Below the pieces are notes generated by a model that made no database searches, was not told the origin of the DNA, and saw only the letters and a list, made by a program, of their open reading frames with translations. DNA of 64,000 bases. Origin: Lutjanus erythropterus. Lineage: Eukaryota; Chordata; Actinopteri; Lutjaniformes; Lutjanidae. Positions 1-12,400 of this stretch are shown piece by piece. Within the stretch, counting starts at the first letter, position 1; each line of letters starts with the position of its first letter. The position numbers were made by a program, and so were the translations under genes. The stretch spans positions 22,691,253-22,755,252 of the forward strand of contig CM034607.1 of the NCBI GenBank assembly GCA_020091685.1. Reading direction: 5' to 3'.

Positions 1-759
1 ATGCTTGTTCGCTCATTCAACAGATGGAGAGAGCTGCAGGATTTGAAGGGATTAAAAACTGGTCCTGAATTCCCTTTGTTCCTCCTAGACAGGTATGTAA
101 CATGGGGAATGTTAATACCGTTAGCCTTCTCAACAAAATTACTGTTAACAAGTAACCGAGTCTGCTGGTTGGAGGTTTATATGTGACCTCAGTGTATGAA
201 CGGAACAAAAACAAGGTTAGAAGATACTCCGTTTCTCATGATCATATTACAGTTATTATTCTTACACAGCCACAAATAGACACATAACCTCATTACTATA
301 CATCCTGCAAACAGCTGTGTTTATTGTGTTAAAGGGGTGTGTTAGTTCGCATTATTTGAACTGGGGTTGTAAGAGGTATCTGCCTACAGTAGATGCCGGT
401 GAACACGCGTCCAGGCTGGAGAAGCAGAAAGGAGCTCCAGCATGGAAGCTAAACAAACACATGCAGTGGCCAGATCAGGTTCTTTACGACCCGAGGAGGT
501 GGAAACACTACTGCGTTTGTCCACAGGGGCCGCCAGAATCAACGCAAATGAATGCTACTTGCAGCTGCTTTAACCAACAGTTACGTGGGGTTTTATTGAT
601 TAATCAGTGTATTGATTATGTCCCGTTGACTTGTCTTGCTCCTCTCTATAGTATTGACAAGGTGTGAGGGACGGCACCAAAGCAGCTATTAGCATCCACT
701 GGTATTACTCTGTGTGTGTGTGTTTGTTTGTGTGTTAGTGTGTGTTCGAGCTGACTCAC

Positions 760-878
760 ACTAGCTGGCTCCTCCAGCCATTAAAATCTCTCCGGGGCAG
801 AGAGATGGCCGGGTTCGAGTGCACAGGCAGCGGCTGTCTGCCCTCCAAGTACGCCCACTGCACCCACCACGGAGAGAT
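760..878 (-). CDS. crat: crat-like exon 3
   Basis: The acceptor CCTGTAG follows a long pyrimidine and GT-repeat tract. The frame begins ISPWWVQWAYLEG and runs to about SLPRRDFNGWRSQL, where human CRAT has a conserved WW...AYL...R.P...SSP...P..DF stretch. Two overlapping donors are possible: GTGTGA, ending the exon at 762, or GTGAGT, ending it at 760. I prefer GTGAGT for its consensus. Exon 4 was not found in the remaining 760 bases and is probably outside the window. Confidence 0.7.
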
Positions 879-892
879 CTACAGGAGAGGGA

Positions 893-951
<59 letters not shown>

Positions 952-3784
952 CAAACACAGGATGCACATTAAAGCAGAAACTATGCTATTAGTGGTTGTG
1001 ACAAACAAACCCACAGTGATGATGACATATGGTCTTATTGCCTTAGAAAACCTGATTCATAAAAAGGAAAAAATATTAATGTATTGTTATAATATTATAC
1101 TATTTATTTATTTGTTTTCTATGAGCCAAATATCTCAGAAACCTTTTAAAGGGTTTCTGTGAAACTGGGTGCAAAGTTCAGCCATGGCTCAGGAACAAGA
1201 ATAGGATTTGCTGCAAAATAGGGTTTTCTGTTCTCTACATTTTCTCATAACTAACTGCATTTATTTGAATGAAAAACATATAAAACTGTACATGTGTCCC
1301 ATGATTATACAGATGTAAATCAACAATTGGTAACTATGTAAGGAATTTATGTACAGTGAGCAGGTCATTATTGCAGAATAAACTTCTACAAGCTGGACCT
1401 CGACACAAAGCGAGTGAGTCTCGAATCATCATGGCGGGGTTTATTTCACAATAATGACCTGCTCACTGTACATGATCCTGCTTATTACATCGTTACTTAC
1501 CAAAACAAATCAATAATTTGATACAAAATATCAATTTTAAAATGATTTTATGGATTTATGATCAGAACTGTGACCATAGCAACGACCTTAAACCTTAGAA
1601 CGATGTAACTGACCAATCAGAATCCAGCAAAATCCAGCAAAATTTTATAAAAAGGACTGAGACCGACTGCTACATTGTTTTTTGTTTTGCAGTTGTACAA
1701 AACTAATTCAAGCTTTCATTGACAAAAACAGCTGCCTTCTTTTATTTTAATAACAAAGGAAAGCAGAGGCACTTTAAGTTAAAAGGAAAAACAAACTTTA
1801 CAGAAACAAAAAATGTAACACATCAGATTTATTTATTAATAAAGGATTATTTTCAAGTCATCATTTTCTTTGTGTTTGATTTTTTGGTATCGTCACATCG
1901 CAGGGTAAATCACCTCCTGCATGTTTCATCGATTTTCTTAACTGATGCTGACATGTTTACAACGTGTTGTTGTAAATTTTATTTTGTTTACTGTGTTAAC
2001 ATCCTTGTTTGATATTTTTGCGCTGAATGCTTTTATTGTGAAAGGCTTTGTAACTTTTTTAAAACTACTAAATAAATCTTTATTTACTTTATCTTTTGTA
2101 ATATTTTTTATAGTTCATATTGCTACTTACTCCACAGTCTGAGTCTGTGCTCCAAAAGTCTTTATTATTTATTTTATATTTAATTTAGGATTGTGCAGTG
2201 TTTTTAAAGTGTGCATGTAATTTTTGTTGATTTTATTTTGTATCCACTGTTCTGCTGCCGATGTTCAGCTCAGATTATCTAGCATTTTGGAGGTTTTAGA
2301 GCAGGTAGTGTTTTGTATTGATTATGTAACAGTGCTTCAAACACAAACACATATCCACCTCTAACATCTGTCACACGTCCCACACTGACTGATAACAACA
2401 GACACAGACCCAGTTCTTTGTGTGTCTGGCTCTCCTCTCCAGCCCCTCCTGCAGCTGCGCGCCGAGGCCGCCCGGGCGGCCGAACTCCTGCACCATCCTG
2501 CGGGTGTGGGTGAGCTCCTCGGGGGGCAGCAGGGGCTCCAGGGCCCTCAGGTACCCCTGCAGGGTCTGAGCCAGAGGAGGCACCGGCTGGGACGGGACAG
2601 AGGAGAAACTCAGCTCCTGCTGCCTCGATGAAACCTGGAAGGAAGAGCGATGAGTCGTTTAATTAGGATTCTTGAAGAACTCAATGAAATATATTTGTTT
2701 ATTGCACAACTAGCTTGGTTTTTCCACCAGTTAAAAAAAAACATCATTATGAGATAAAAACTCAAAATAATAAGGATAATATCTACTTTTAAAATAACTT
2801 ATCACAACTTTTTATTTCATTATCTCAATTTTTTAACTCATAATAATGACTGAAACGTCTGATTTTATATCTCTATATTGACCATGGATCTCATTATTCA
2901 GACTTTTTATGTCATAATTATGATTTTTTTAAATCTCATTATTATCGTTTGGTATAATTTCAACATTTTATCTCATAGTTATGACTTTTTATGTCATTCT
3001 TTCCTCTTTCTTTCTCACTATTTTGAATATTTACCTCCTAATTATCACTTTTTATCTCATAATTTAACTTTTTATCTCATAAACATGGCCTTTTAATCTA
3101 ATTGCGACTTTTCGTCTCACAATTATGACTTTTTGAAATTTCACAGGGACTTTTTATCTCATAATTTGGACTTAACCCTATAATTATGACTTCTTATCAC
3201 TTAATTTAAACTTTTCATCTCATTATTTGGACACATCTCATAAACATAATAATTTCATCTAATAATTCTGATGTTTCTTTGTATAATTATGACTTTTCAA
3301 AACTTATAATGACCTTTTATCGCAAATTTACATATTACCTCATAATTTCGACTTTTTTTTCCCTAAGACTTCCCATGAGGATACTGTTATGTGCGTCCAT
3401 ACTACAAGGGCATCATCATCATCATCATCATCATCATCACATCAAATTAAAAACCGTTTCAGTAAACCTGTAGTGCTGCTGGTACAGTAACTCTGCATGT
3501 CAGCACGGTGGAGTCAGTTTGACCAGATGCCAACAAACGCAGGGAGGGTCAGGGCGTATCAAAATAGGGAAGTGTGAGAGATATGATTGTGGAAACATTA
3601 TCCTGCTGCATCTTATTCGTTTAACAGCCGTGTTGCTATAATAACTTCACTGTATGTAAGGTCGCAAGCCCGTATGTCAACAGTCTGGCTCTTACTTTAG
3701 TGTGACAGCAAGTCTAAAAACAGAAGGACTCACCCGACACAGCCACGCTCTGCACGGTCCTGCGTGAATATTCCTCAAAATCAT
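760..3784 (-). CDS. crat: Carnitine O-acetyltransferase-like gene, 5' part (exons 1-3), partial at left edge
   Basis: Carnitine acetyltransferase moves acetyl groups between CoA and carnitine in the mitochondrial matrix. Three coding exons were rebuilt by eye. Exon 1, 3784-3734, encodes a 17-residue Arg-rich, acid-free leader (MILRNIHAGPCRAWLCR) with an in-frame TAA just upstream and a GTGAGT donor. Exon 2, 2634-2410, holds the family N-terminus, with PVPPLAQTL and LERRARHTKNW as landmarks, in phase 0 with exon 1. Exon 3, 878-760 (or 762), continues with PWWVQWAYLEGRQPLPVHS, matching the conserved region just after the NW of the family. The catalytic His and the rest of the enzyme lie beyond the left edge. 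The leader looks mitochondrial, which favours crat over choline acetyltransferase, but some residues (GGLG, LPVHSNPA) are also choline-acetyltransferase-like. Splice sites are inferred. The family is secure; the paralogue is less so. Confidence 0.78.
893..950. repeat. Compound (CA)n(GA)n microsatellite next to crat exon 3
   Basis: On the plus strand this is an uninterrupted CA run followed by a GA run. On the coding (minus) strand it reads (CT)n(GT)n and ends about 15 bases before the exon 3 acceptor, so it forms most of the polypyrimidine/GT tract of that splice site. Confidence 0.95.
1349..1473. repeat. Inverted repeat with 25-bp perfect arms (MITE-like)
   Basis: The arms at 1349-1373 and 1449-1473 are perfect reverse complements (TACAGTGAGCAGGTCATTAT is the core). 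Pairing resumes for 7 bp further in, leaving a loop of roughly 60 bases. It lies in intron 2 of the crat-like gene. It resembles a small foldback or miniature inverted-repeat element; no target duplication was identified. Confidence 0.85.
2410..2634 (-). CDS. crat: crat-like exon 2: acyltransferase N-terminal region
   Basis: The acceptor reads TTCCAG and the donor TGG|GTCTGT. The 75-codon frame contains the diagnostic carnitine/choline acyltransferase opening: a PVPPL start, the YLRALEPL helix, a PGGLG turn and an ERRARHTKNW end. Exon 3 supplies the following WW. GC content is far above the flanking intron. Confidence 0.85.
2740..3365. repeat. Degenerate AT-rich minisatellite in crat intron 1
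   Basis: About 600 bp of imperfect units near 20 bp, built on ACTTTTTATCTCATAATTAT, with gaps and drift. It fills much of the intron between exons 1 and 2 of the crat-like gene. Related TCTCAAAATAATGA-type units recur near 21.8-24.0 kb. Confidence 0.8.
3411..3441. repeat. (CAT)n microsatellite
   Basis: About ten perfect CAT/ATC triplets in crat intron 1. Confidence 0.95.
3734..3784 (-). CDS. crat: crat-like exon 1: mitochondrial presequence
   Basis: This short ATG exon ends in a strong GTGAGT donor and joins exon 2 in phase 0. It has four Arg residues and no Asp or Glu, as expected of a matrix-targeting presequence. An in-frame TAA lies two codons before the ATG, so this is the probable start. 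The CpG-richer stretch at about 3.77-4.2 kb probably holds the promoter and 5'UTR. The assignment is inferred from splice phase and composition, not from homology. Confidence 0.55.
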
Positions 3785-4220
3785 GTTTCCTTAAATCACA
3801 AATCCACTCTCCGTTGCATTTGATGCAGCTTTCGCCTTGTTTATACTCTGCTAACTTTTGCACAATCCCCTCAGAGTCGGACCGTCAAACGAAGCCCAGC
3901 CTTCCTCCTGCTACTTCTCCATGATGAAGATCGGCGTCTTCATCGCCCGACAGATTCTAGTTAGAAAAACATCCGCGCGCGAGGAGGTGAAAGAAAGAGA
4001 CCAGACGTCTCCGTGTTTTTGTTCCCTCTCGCTGCGAGCATGCGAAGATTCACGTACTGAGCAGAACTGGGGTGACGCTACAAGTCCGCACACGTGTTGA
4101 CGTAAAAATGTTTCCGTAAACAGCAACGTGACCCGAAACAGCCTGTAATACCGCGACTGTCCGCGGGGTGTCGCTGTTCCACGTCGTGATGGCACGCAAC
4201 AAACAAACACAACGAGTGAA

Positions 4221-4276
4221 ATAAAATAAAATAAAATAAAATAAAATTAAATTAAATTAAATTAAATTAAATTAAA
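4221..4276. repeat. (AAAAT)n then (AAATT)n pentanucleotide repeat
   Basis: Two adjoining pentanucleotide arrays that differ by one base per unit. They lie just upstream of the crat-like promoter region. Confidence 0.9.
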
Positions 4277-4359
4277 ACCTTGCAAAGCTTACAATCTTAA
4301 ATGTTTTAACAGCAAATGTATCGCCACATTTGGCACATTTAGTTAATGAAGTGTTCACA

Positions 4360-4960
4360 GTTTTTACTTGAGTAAAAGTATAAATCTCATACTTAAAAAA
4401 ACTGACAATGTTACTGAAATAAAAATGAAAGTATATTCAGGATTCAAGTATCAAATGTAAAATTACTCAGTGGTTGGTTGAGGCAGAGCTCATTTTGAAC
4501 CGTTTTCATAATGTTTGTTTTGTCCAACCAACAACCAGTGCATTCAAATTATTAAAATACCTAAAAGGAAAAGCACAAATCTTCCAATCTGTGACTAATT
4601 TTGACCAACCATTCCAGCTGTACTTGTATAAACTCTTAGGTAGTTTAATTTATAACAAAACATCATACATCATATACATATATACCATCAGTATATATGT
4701 ATGTACATTTTGTTCATATGTCCTGGTTTTTATTGGTCTGTTTGTGATCAGATCTACTAAAAATAATTATTTATCTATTTTTTTATTTATAATTATTATT
4801 TATTTTACTTAATTCAAATTGTACTCTGAACTCAATCATGATTTTAAAAGTAAAGTAACTAAGTAGATTGCATCTTTAATGCTTACTTAAGTACAAATAA
4901 AAGTACAGACTTAAAAATCTACTCATAAAAGTACAAGTACCCAAAAAAGTACTTAATTAA
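4360..4960. repeat. Fragment of an AAGTAC-rich hAT-like repeat
   Basis: Both ends are rich in ACTTGAGTAAAAGTA and AAAAGTACAAGTAC motifs in opposite orientations, as in the complete element at 29990-30980. The terminal CAGTGG motif was not seen, so this copy looks degraded. The rest of the gap between the crat-like promoter and the phostensin 3' end (to 8109) is AT-rich, with no supported exon. Confidence 0.5.
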
Positions 4961-7900
4961 CATCATTTGAGTGTTTGTAATTGGTTTCTTCTATCCCTGA
5001 TATTTAACAATATATGTATTTGTTGGCAAACTCCTTTACCACTCGGTTTTAATAATAGAAAATACATCATGAACATAGAAAAAGCTGAAGAACCATTAAC
5101 AAATAAACAGAAGAGACAAAACAGTTTTCAGAGATATTTATTAGATTTTTCTCTCTTGAAGCCAGCTTCTTCAACCATCATAGAAAAAAATAATTTGCAC
5201 AGAATTTGCATCTTCTTCCACCAATTAAAACACTCATTTACAAGCAAGAAATACTCTGTATATATTGTGTTAAGTTTGTAATACACCCAAAAGTCAGATA
5301 GCGGCCGTATTATGATGAAGTTAATCTGTTAAGTGAATTATGTTTCTGCTTCCTCTCAGAGACTCTCAATCACTCAGCTCCACATGACAAAAATGACAAA
5401 ATAACACCTTTATTTATATCCACATGCATTAACTGAACTGTTACCAGAGTTGTCATTGTGAACAGTAAGGCTCAATTAACCTGTCCTGCGTACATTGCAC
5501 CACCCCTGTTCCTGCAACGTTCAACGCCACACCCACTGAGAGGAGCTTTTTCCCCCAAAAAACTATCTGTATATAAACTGATCTTCATATCATCTGTACG
5601 AGCGAATCCAGCAGGCACATGAAACCAGATGATATAAACATCACTCGTCTGTGCTGAGGCAGTGCTGACTTTAGTTTAAAATCCACATGGAAGAAACTAT
5701 CAAATATATTAGCTAAAAAATAAAATCTTATTGCTGTCATTACATTGCATAGACAAGTGATCCTTCAGTGCACACCTGAGGGTGTTTTATAATATGTACC
5801 ATGTGTATACATTCACATTTGTCCCCTGAAAATAAAACTAGGTGATCATTTCCCCAGTAAACACAATTATGTTCCCTTTTTTTCAACTGCATAAACCAAA
5901 CCGTTCTGTACATTTTCTCCACAACAGCACTCATTCATCCTGATGCTAGACGAAACAAAACACCACGAGGAAAACAAACACTCAGTTCAACACTCAGTTC
6001 AACAATTCAAATTAAACAAAACATAATAAAAATCACACAATATCGTTCGACAAAATGTTTTTCATCTCATCGCATGGGCAATTTTGGCGAGGTGAGTGGC
6101 TTCTACCGAGGGCAAGACTCATCTGGAAGACAGAGAGACGGAGATGGAAGGTGAATAAGGTGAATCTAGGATTATTATTCCATTTAATTCTCGTTTCATT
6201 TTAGGGGATGACTTCTTCCCATTCACCCACAGTGACATTTATGGCTTTGTGAGAACCATAGATGCAACCACACCATTCCATTTGCTCTCTAATAACATAC
6301 ACATTAACAAAGTTTGCATTTTCCATTGCTGCATGTGAAAAAAAAACATTTTTAGTCCTCATTTCTTCACTGAGCTTGCCCTCACTGCAAACCTGCTACC
6401 ATTTGCAAACCTCTGAAAATTGGTCAGTTTGTTTATTGAAAGAATGAGGCTGGCATTAATCCAGATTTTTCTTATTGTCAACAAATCGCATGAAACGTTA
6501 AAACCAACAATGCATTATAAGGCCCAGTCACACCATTGTTTATTATGTAAAACTTCTGCAGCAAAATCTGTTTACTCCAACAGAAATGCTATAATCAGTG
6601 GATTGGTTTGCAGCGGCAAAGTAAATATGTGCAGACTGTGCTTCTTTTGCGTCAAGTTTAGTGAACTGTATCATGTGATTTTGTGCTTAACTGATGATGG
6701 ACTTTTTGTCTGCCAATGTTTGATGACATTTAATGTCTCACACAATTTCTATAGTCTGACTTAGCCACTTTTTTTTTAGCAGCATTTGACCAAAAAAAAA
6801 ACTTTCAAAAAACCCACTGACTTTGAGAGGAGGGGGCTGGGGGTGCTAATGAGCTAATGAGCTCATTTCTGGGTTTTAGGGCTCATTCCTGGAGCGCTGA
6901 GATGGAAGAGGCTACTGAAGCTTGTTAGCTGTGTTGGTTGCACCATCAACTTTTATTTAACCGCCTCTGTCATTGTACTAAACTGCCCCACAAAGGAGAA
7001 ATGGTTTGTAGGCAGTTATGAGAGAGAAAAGTACAAGTGTTTTGTGAAGTTACATTAGCAACAAAGCTAACAAACTTGTTAGGTGATATTTAGCTTTGCA
7101 ACATTTAGTTAACTGTCAGTTAATAAGCTCACAAGCTCATATAGTTTTGTCCCCATCTTCAGTAACTCTTTACTGACTGAAAAATGTACGTTTCTGAGCA
7201 CAAAATGCGTCACATGTTTATTCTTTCTAAACTGTTAAACCTCATCTCTAAGCTAATGAATCACTTAAATCTTTAAAATATCAAAAATGGAGGCCAGGGA
7301 AGTTCATTTGTTCTGTGGATTGTAAGTTAATAAATTCAAATTTTGAGCGTGAGGGTTTTTTCTTTGTAATTTTATAACATATCTGAGGAAAATGTTTATG
7401 ATATACCCAGCAACCACATCCTTTCAAAACGCCTTTGCATTTCCTGAGTTAGTTTTAGTTGCTAAAATGTTAGCCTCAGTGGCTTCTAGACGCTGACAGT
7501 TTTGGCGTCCCTCTCGCTGTTATCTAGCGCACACGACCATGACGTAACCACAAGTTCACAACTTCCACTTAAAGGCAGCGTGACGAGCTCTTTTAGTCCA
7601 TCTGTCAGTTCTCTCTAAATTCCCAGCCCTGTCTGTGGGACTCAACCTCAAACTCATCCATTACTGCATATCTCAAACAAGTATATCATTTATTTTAAAA
7701 AAGGCTCCTTAATTTACTAAACCAGCTGATGATTCTCAAACAGGAATAAATAGTGCATTTGCTTGGGATTATTTTTAGCTTTGTGTTATAATGGAGGCAA
7801 CTGAGCTCTGTGGCGCAGAGGAATATCAAGTTTCTGCTTAACGGGAAAACTTGTTACAGGATAAATTTGATTTAGGTCTTTTTTTGGTGTTTGCTGACAA

Positions 7901-8109
7901 TAAGAAAAGCATACAGTAGAATATTGCCAGACATATAATTTAAGGAAGGTTTAGGCACTCCAGCCCTCTGTGGTGACAACACAGCGAAAACAAACAGTCA
8001 CGAAACAGACATTTGCCATCTTAGCCTGAGTTTAGTCCAAACCTGCGGAGAGTCTGTAAGACATCATGAATGGCAAAAACAATCTGAATCCATAATCTCA
8101 CTCACTCGG

Positions 8110-8358
8110 CTACACGTTGTGTTTTTTGAGTAGGGGGTGACACTGACCCACTCTTAGACCCCGTCCCGCCGCAATCCCAACATTTCTTGTGCCTTTGGGC
8201 GCGATCGTTCCTCCCTCCACTTCGGCGTCGTCCTCCTGCGCCTCCTCTCCCTGCGGCCTCCACGCGTCATGAGGGTACTGTGTATACGCCAACATGGAGG
8301 TCTCTGACGGGTACTCGCACACCTGCTCCAGCTTGTCCTCGTCGAAACACACCTTCAC
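8110..8358 (-). CDS. ppp1r18: Phostensin last exon with RVxF-type PP1-binding motif
   Basis: The acceptor TTTACAG precedes 8358. The exon encodes VKVCFDEDKLEQVCEYPSET and then an acidic stretch before a TAG stop. Phase 0 joining to 16413 gives TPKR-VKVCF, which lines up with the human KQLKISF region. EYPSE matches the human QYPSESS signature. The last 30 or so residues show no family match, so the true terminus is uncertain. Confidence 0.85.
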   Translation of the reverse strand: MKVCFDEDKLEQVCEYPSETSMLAYTQYPHDAWRPQGEEAQEDDAEVEGGTIAPKGTRNVGIAAGRGLRVGQCHPLLKKHNV

Positions 8359-9387
8359 CTGTAAACGTGAGCGAAGACAGAATTGTATTACTTTTAATCG
8401 GCTCGAGGCAAATACAGTTTTTTGTTTGCTTTTATTTCTGTAGGTCCTGTTTCCTCGTGTGAAGCAAACGTGGTTTCTGAAGATAAAATATTAGCTCAGC
8501 AGAGGATACTCATCTGAAATCCACTCACAAGAGGATTACTTCTATTGACACGCTCACACACACCTTCTGGAGATAAAGTTCCTCCTCAGAAGAACGTCTG
8601 CTGATTCTTGTCCTGTGTCGAGCAAGTTTTTATATTCTGCTCTGTAGTGACACACTACAATCATGTCTACTATGAACAGGATGAGCAGGATGGTATAAAT
8701 ATTTTTTAAAGAGTAAGGGAAATTCGAGTTCAAGTACGCCTTTGATTTATTAGAGACAAAATTAGACGTTTTGAAGTCGACAAACAAGTGGTTGACTAAT
8801 TATTATGGAAGAGTACTGGTGCCAGGCATAACAGGAAGATAGGAAGGAGGAAGATATTTTAAATTTTGCATTTCAATGAAACTGAAAGGTTGAGAACAAA
8901 GTTGGATTTTCAGTATTAGTGCCAGGCATGAGAAAAAATAAATTGTGAAAAGATGAGGATGTTATTGTTTTCTTTTTTCTTTTTTTTTCTTTTTTTTTTT
9001 TTGCATTTTGAGAATAAAGTTTAAATATTCACAATACATTTGAAATGGTATTTTGATTTTATTCTCAAAATGGTACTTCAACCTTGTTGTCAACATTTTG
9101 ACTTTCTTCCAAAAATGCAAAATAAAATCATCTTCTTCCACTCATTTTTGTCCCTTATGCCTGGACCTAATACTCTTCTGTACATTATTGATCAACTTTA
9201 TCCATACCAGATTTAAATACTGCCTCAAAAGTTACCTGTAATTTGATTTGAGACATATCAGGAGATTGATGTGACTGGAAAACTCTTCAAAAGATCTTAA
9301 AGGTGGGATCCTGAGCAGAGACTGATGTCACACTTTCTGTACGCATGTTGTTATCTGACCTTCTCTGTTTCTTCGAGATGGCACATG

Positions 9388-9438
<51 letters not shown>

Positions 9439-12400
9439 TCAAGCATTCGAGTCCCTCTCGGCTTTCCCCACATCTGTTTTCAATATGGTGGCCTGGTGAG
9501 TCACTTTATCATATTACAGCTAAACAGAGCCGGAAAAATAATGTTTTTGGAAAAAAAAAAAAAAAAAAAATTAGTAACAGAATCTTGTTCAACATTGTCT
9601 AGTTTGACAGTTTGATCTGAGTTTTGTGAGCAGTGTGTGTTCAGATTATTGAGTAAACAAAGTGTGCATTTGTTTTGGTCTGACATGCTGGTGGCAACAG
9701 ATCCTTTAAAATCAGGATTTAAGAATTAAAGTAAAGGTTTAAGGAAAAGCAACTAAGGGAAACACGGCAGAAACTTAATTTATTTTAGAAACGAAAACAA
9801 AACAACATTTCCTATTCTGTTCAGTTACTGAAGTTCAATCTTCAAAACACTGTCAGATATTTGGAAAATGGTAATTCAGCCAAATCCTATGAAATGCATA
9901 GGAGGAGACAACAATTATAATTTCTCGGGAAGTAAAATCAAAACAACAAAACGTATCACGTTAGCACAGCGACTGACCGTCCACTGGTAGACTTGAGACT
10001 TGAGAAATTGATATCCACAATAAACGGCTCCTCTGATTAGTTTGAGAGAATTTGGAAACCATCTATAGATTGTTAGGGCTGAGCTTTAACTCCCACCTTC
10101 CTGAATATGACTCCAAATTAACTAAGTCACATTTATTTATTATCTTGTCTTTGTAGCCCATAACAATGAGACAAGTCTTGAGCCTTTACTTTGTGTAACA
10201 GCTTTTTTTTGTCCGTGTGTGACTGTTCTGTATGTCCCAAAAAAGCCCATCAAAATTGCATGCAAAATAGTAAAAATATAAAAAATAAAATGCCAGTTTT
10301 TGACCAGGTGAGGGCAGTACTCTTTCTATAGCAGCTGTTTGTTACTCAGATGCAAACAAGCTTTGAGACACTGAGCGGAGTTTCAGTCTGTCTGTTAGAT
10401 GTTTGTACTCTGTCAGTGTAATGTTAACTGACAGCATGAGGCTTAATCCTGCAGAAATACTCCCTCAGCAGAGTATTTACTGCACTAACTTATTGATTAT
10501 TCAGGGATAGACCGTCATCACACAGAAAAAACAACACGTATGCAGCAGCAGAAGCAGTCGGTTTTGTGGGAAAGGAGAATGAGGCTCTCGGGCCTTTCGC
10601 TCGTCTTTGCCTCGACTTATGGATATTTGCGTGGAGTTAGTTTACTCAAAGGTCAGCGTGGTGTAAACACACCCGTCAGGAAACAGACTGGTGGGTCAGT
10701 GCAGCACATCAACACTGTGTCTTATAATAACAGAAGCTCAACATTTGGGGCCTGGAGGTGTACAGTACACTTTAAAAAAAGAAAAGCTGAGTAAAGCAAC
10801 CAACTGCAAAGACTTTCTGAGTTTACCCAACTAAGAGCTAAATACTTGTGTCAGCTTAGATTAGTAAGATCACTCAAAGGGCTCAAAGTTTGTCAATTAC
10901 TACTCAGATTTACACTTTAGTTCATCAAAAGTTTTCTCGAGTACATGAGTAGATCTGCATAGTAATGTTAAGACAAACTTAAACACACAATATGTAAAAT
11001 CAGCTGCTAGGGGTCTCTCTCACAACAAAGTTCACTCAAAGTTTGTCAGACTTAACACTACTAAGATTTTAATATATTGTAATGCAGAAATTTCACATAT
11101 TATAGCTTTAAGGTAGCACTTTGAGTGAACTTAAATACATGAGCAGATCTGAATAGTAATGTTAAGTTTGGCAAACTTAAAATAGCACTTTGAGTGAACT
11201 TCTTAACCTTAAGTTGACACAATAAATTAGCTTTGAGTTGAGTAAACTCAAAAAGGCTTTGCAGCCTGGTGCTTTGCTTTCTTAAGTTTTCTCAGATTCT
11301 CTTTTTTACAGTGTATAAACACACTCAGAGGTGCAGACATGACTTGGAGGGAGCCTGAAACGTACAGACGCCACACTGCGCACACTGTGACAGGTTACCA
11401 CTGCTTTGCCCTGACGGTGGCTGTCTGCAGAAGAGTGCAGATAATAGCTCTGCATTAGAGAGGCTGCGGGGCGAATCATGCTAAGGCACAGGAGGCTAAT
11501 CCTCCCTCCCTGAACCCGATTAACCCAACACAGCAGGACAGCAGAGGCAGCCGGTGAGACACAGAAACCGAAAGAGTGGAAGAAAAAGGGAGCGAAAGAG
11601 GGAAGTGTCCATTACCAGGAAGTGAATATTTAAATCAGGTTCAATACTGCTTGTTCAGTAAAGTTTCTATCTGTGTTCAGAGAGATTTTGAAATTTGGTT
11701 TTCACATCTAAGACTAACAAATGCAGACAATTTCTCTCATTAATTAATTTATAATTTTTTGACAAATATGTCAGACAGGCTCTCTGTATGTATTTCAAAC
11801 AAGAATAAATGCTGTAATTTTTATTTCATGAGTCCAAATCTGGTCAGTGCAGACTGAGTTTCATGGAGAAGCGTACATATGAAGAGGGGAATGGAGAGGA
11901 AAAAACGGAGGAGATAGACGAGGAGCGAGCGGGTCACCCCCCTCCGCGACATGATGGCGAGGCTCAGTTGGGGGATGGAAGGAGGCCTGACGTCAAACAG
12001 TCTGAAGGGCATCAACGAGAGAGCGACAGGTGGTCAGAGAATCAGCGCTGTAAAGTGGTCACCCACTGAAGCTAAAGATGACTCCGCTTACAGATAAATG
12101 ATTGTTTCTTTAATTAGAAGTCACTGCAATCGACCAGCTGAGAACTGGAGACATACAAAAAAAAAAGAGTATCACACCCTAGTTTCTCTTTTATTCATGC
12201 ATCGATTAGTCCAGTCTGTGCACAGATGGCCCTGTACCGAGTCACATGTGGCGTTTTAAAAATGGACACCACGTCGCTTTCTTGTGTCGATGCGAGTCTC
12301 TTGTTTGAAGGAAGTGAAGAAGTTTAAAAGAGGAAGTGAGCAAAAACATGCAGTGTGACAGGGAGTTTCTGTTAAATAACAAGCCTTCAATCACCCTATA

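Noticed and set aside
742-972. Plus-strand frame with a Cys/His-rich stretch followed by Thr-His repeats
   Set aside because: It is the antisense of crat-like exon 3, which matches the family on the minus strand, and it runs into the CA microsatellite; no splice donor fits on the plus strand.
3858-4100. Plus-strand frame starting with a presequence-like KIGVFIARQILVRK
   Set aside because: Lies in the crat-like promoter/5'UTR zone, ends without a plausible donor, and has no homologue I recognise.
4474-4812. 112-codon plus-strand frame
   Set aside because: AT-rich, hydrophobic, low-complexity translation inside an AAGTAC-rich repeat.
6420-6764. 114-codon plus-strand frame in the gap left of phostensin
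   Set aside because: AT-rich, no family resemblance, no splice or promoter context.
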